NCBI GenBank assembly: GCA_903884655.1
Contig: CAISFO010000097.1
Span: 1-64,000 of the forward strand
Origin: an uncultured Holophagaceae bacterium
GTDB lineage: Bacteria > Acidobacteriota > Holophagae > Holophagales > Holophagaceae
DNA: 64,000 bases
Direction: 5' to 3'
A program made the translations under genes and the position numbers. The notes below the pieces were generated by a model. The model ran no database searches. It was not told the origin of the DNA and saw only the letters and a program-made list of their open reading frames with translations. This document shows, in pieces, positions 63,628 to 64,000 of this stretch (positions within the stretch are counted from its first letter, which is position 1; the number at the start of each line of letters is the position of its first letter).

Positions 63628-64000
63628 GCACTGCGCGCGGTCCCGAAGGTGCACTGGGCACCAGCGGGTCAGCTCTTGCTCTGTGATTCCTGTGGGGTTT
63701 TTCACCCTCTGGGTTCTGGTTGTTGTCCTTTGAGGTTCCCGGTGGTACCGCATCCACCCCCATCCCAGCAGCCCCGCCAGCAGCAGCCATCCAATAGGAG
63801 ACTTGGCGGCGATGCGGAGGTCCTGCCAGGAGGGCATGGAGCCGAAGATCAGGTTGGCCAGAAGGTACAGCAGGCCCGCCTCGGGCCAGCCGAAATCCGG
63901 GTTTCCTCCCAGCCGCCAGATGAACAGGCCATAGGCCGCCGGCAGGAGCAGCAGCGGCGCCAGGCCGATGAAGAAGGCGTTGTACCAGCGCAGGTGGCTA
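63625..64000 (-). CDS. Membrane protein, C-terminal part, cut by the window edge
   Basis: The open frame runs from the window edge to TAG at 63625-63627. The readable 124 residues have membrane segments (WYNAFFIGLAPLLLLPAAYG, EAGLLYLLANLIFG, SPIGWLLLAGLLGWGWM) separated by short polar loops, and a basic tail. PSWQDLRIAAKSP between helices recalls a conserved loop in some membrane-embedded zinc protease-like proteins, but no catalytic motif lies within the window, so no function is assigned. Confidence 0.7.
   Translation of the reverse strand, partial: SHLRWYNAFFIGLAPLLLLPAAYGLFIWRLGGNPDFGWPEAGLLYLLANLIFGSMPSWQDLRIAAKSPIGWLLLAGLLGWGWMRYHREPQRTTTRTQRVKNPTGITEQELTRWCPVHLRDRAQC

Overview
The window is a GC-rich bacterial chromosome segment from a Gram-negative organism: it has a TonB-dependent receptor, another outer-membrane barrel, a LolD/FtsX-type exporter and many Sec signal peptides. 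The mix (TonB receptor/YfiR/CHASE8-type kinase, fused SpmAB, PIG-L deacetylase beside a solute:sodium symporter, secreted M3 peptidase) suggests an Acidobacteriota-like organism of the Holophaga/Geothrix type. That placement is an inference from gene content only. I see no rRNA, tRNA or CRISPR array.

Region 1 to about 13,000 is an eroded accessory region. It holds a decapitated RHS/YD-repeat gene, an IS5-type insertion sequence that cut it, a sigma-70-like regulator with a tiny overlapping downstream gene, a WYL regulator beside a C-terminally truncated NERD/SF1 helicase, a RhuM-family gene, an IS1595-type remnant, and an overlapping HTH/nucleotidyltransferase pair that looks like an AbiE-type toxin-antitoxin unit. 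After that come about 1.3 kb with only small or doubtful genes, a nested hairpin and an orphan terminator.

Region 13,200 to 26,300 is more ordinary: an AddAB-like helicase-nuclease pair, an OPA-type MFS transporter, a P-loop protein, an SpmA-SpmB fusion, DNA polymerase IV and several small proteins. Region 26,300 to 34,400 holds a bacteriohemerythrin operon, a full-length lanthipeptide dehydratase divergent from a 48-residue cysteine-free candidate precursor, and a LytS/LytTR two-component pair directly downstream of that precursor, then another histidine kinase with a truncated sensor end.

Region 34,400 to 59,200 is largely housekeeping and envelope function: a zinc hydrolase-like protein, DinB-like protein, PIG-L deacetylase, a 38-residue membrane microprotein translationally coupled to an SSS symporter, a TonB receptor-YfiR-CHASE8 kinase operon, an ABC exporter (ATPase and FtsX permease), a GDSL esterase, an MsbA-like ABC exporter, phosphofructokinase, a YncE-barrel-ChrA operon and a secreted M3 peptidase.

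Region 59,400 to 63,600 is the most unusual part. Four co-directional genes encode a radical-SAM-like protein that has lost its CxxxCxxC iron-sulfur motif but keeps a SPASM-like region, an intact radical SAM/SPASM maturase, a secreted protein ending in ten His-Xaa-Asn motifs, and a secreted helical protein. This looks like a peptide- or protein-modifying system related in logic to the His-Xaa-Ser (Hxs) systems but with a different repeat. The window ends inside a membrane protein gene on the minus strand.
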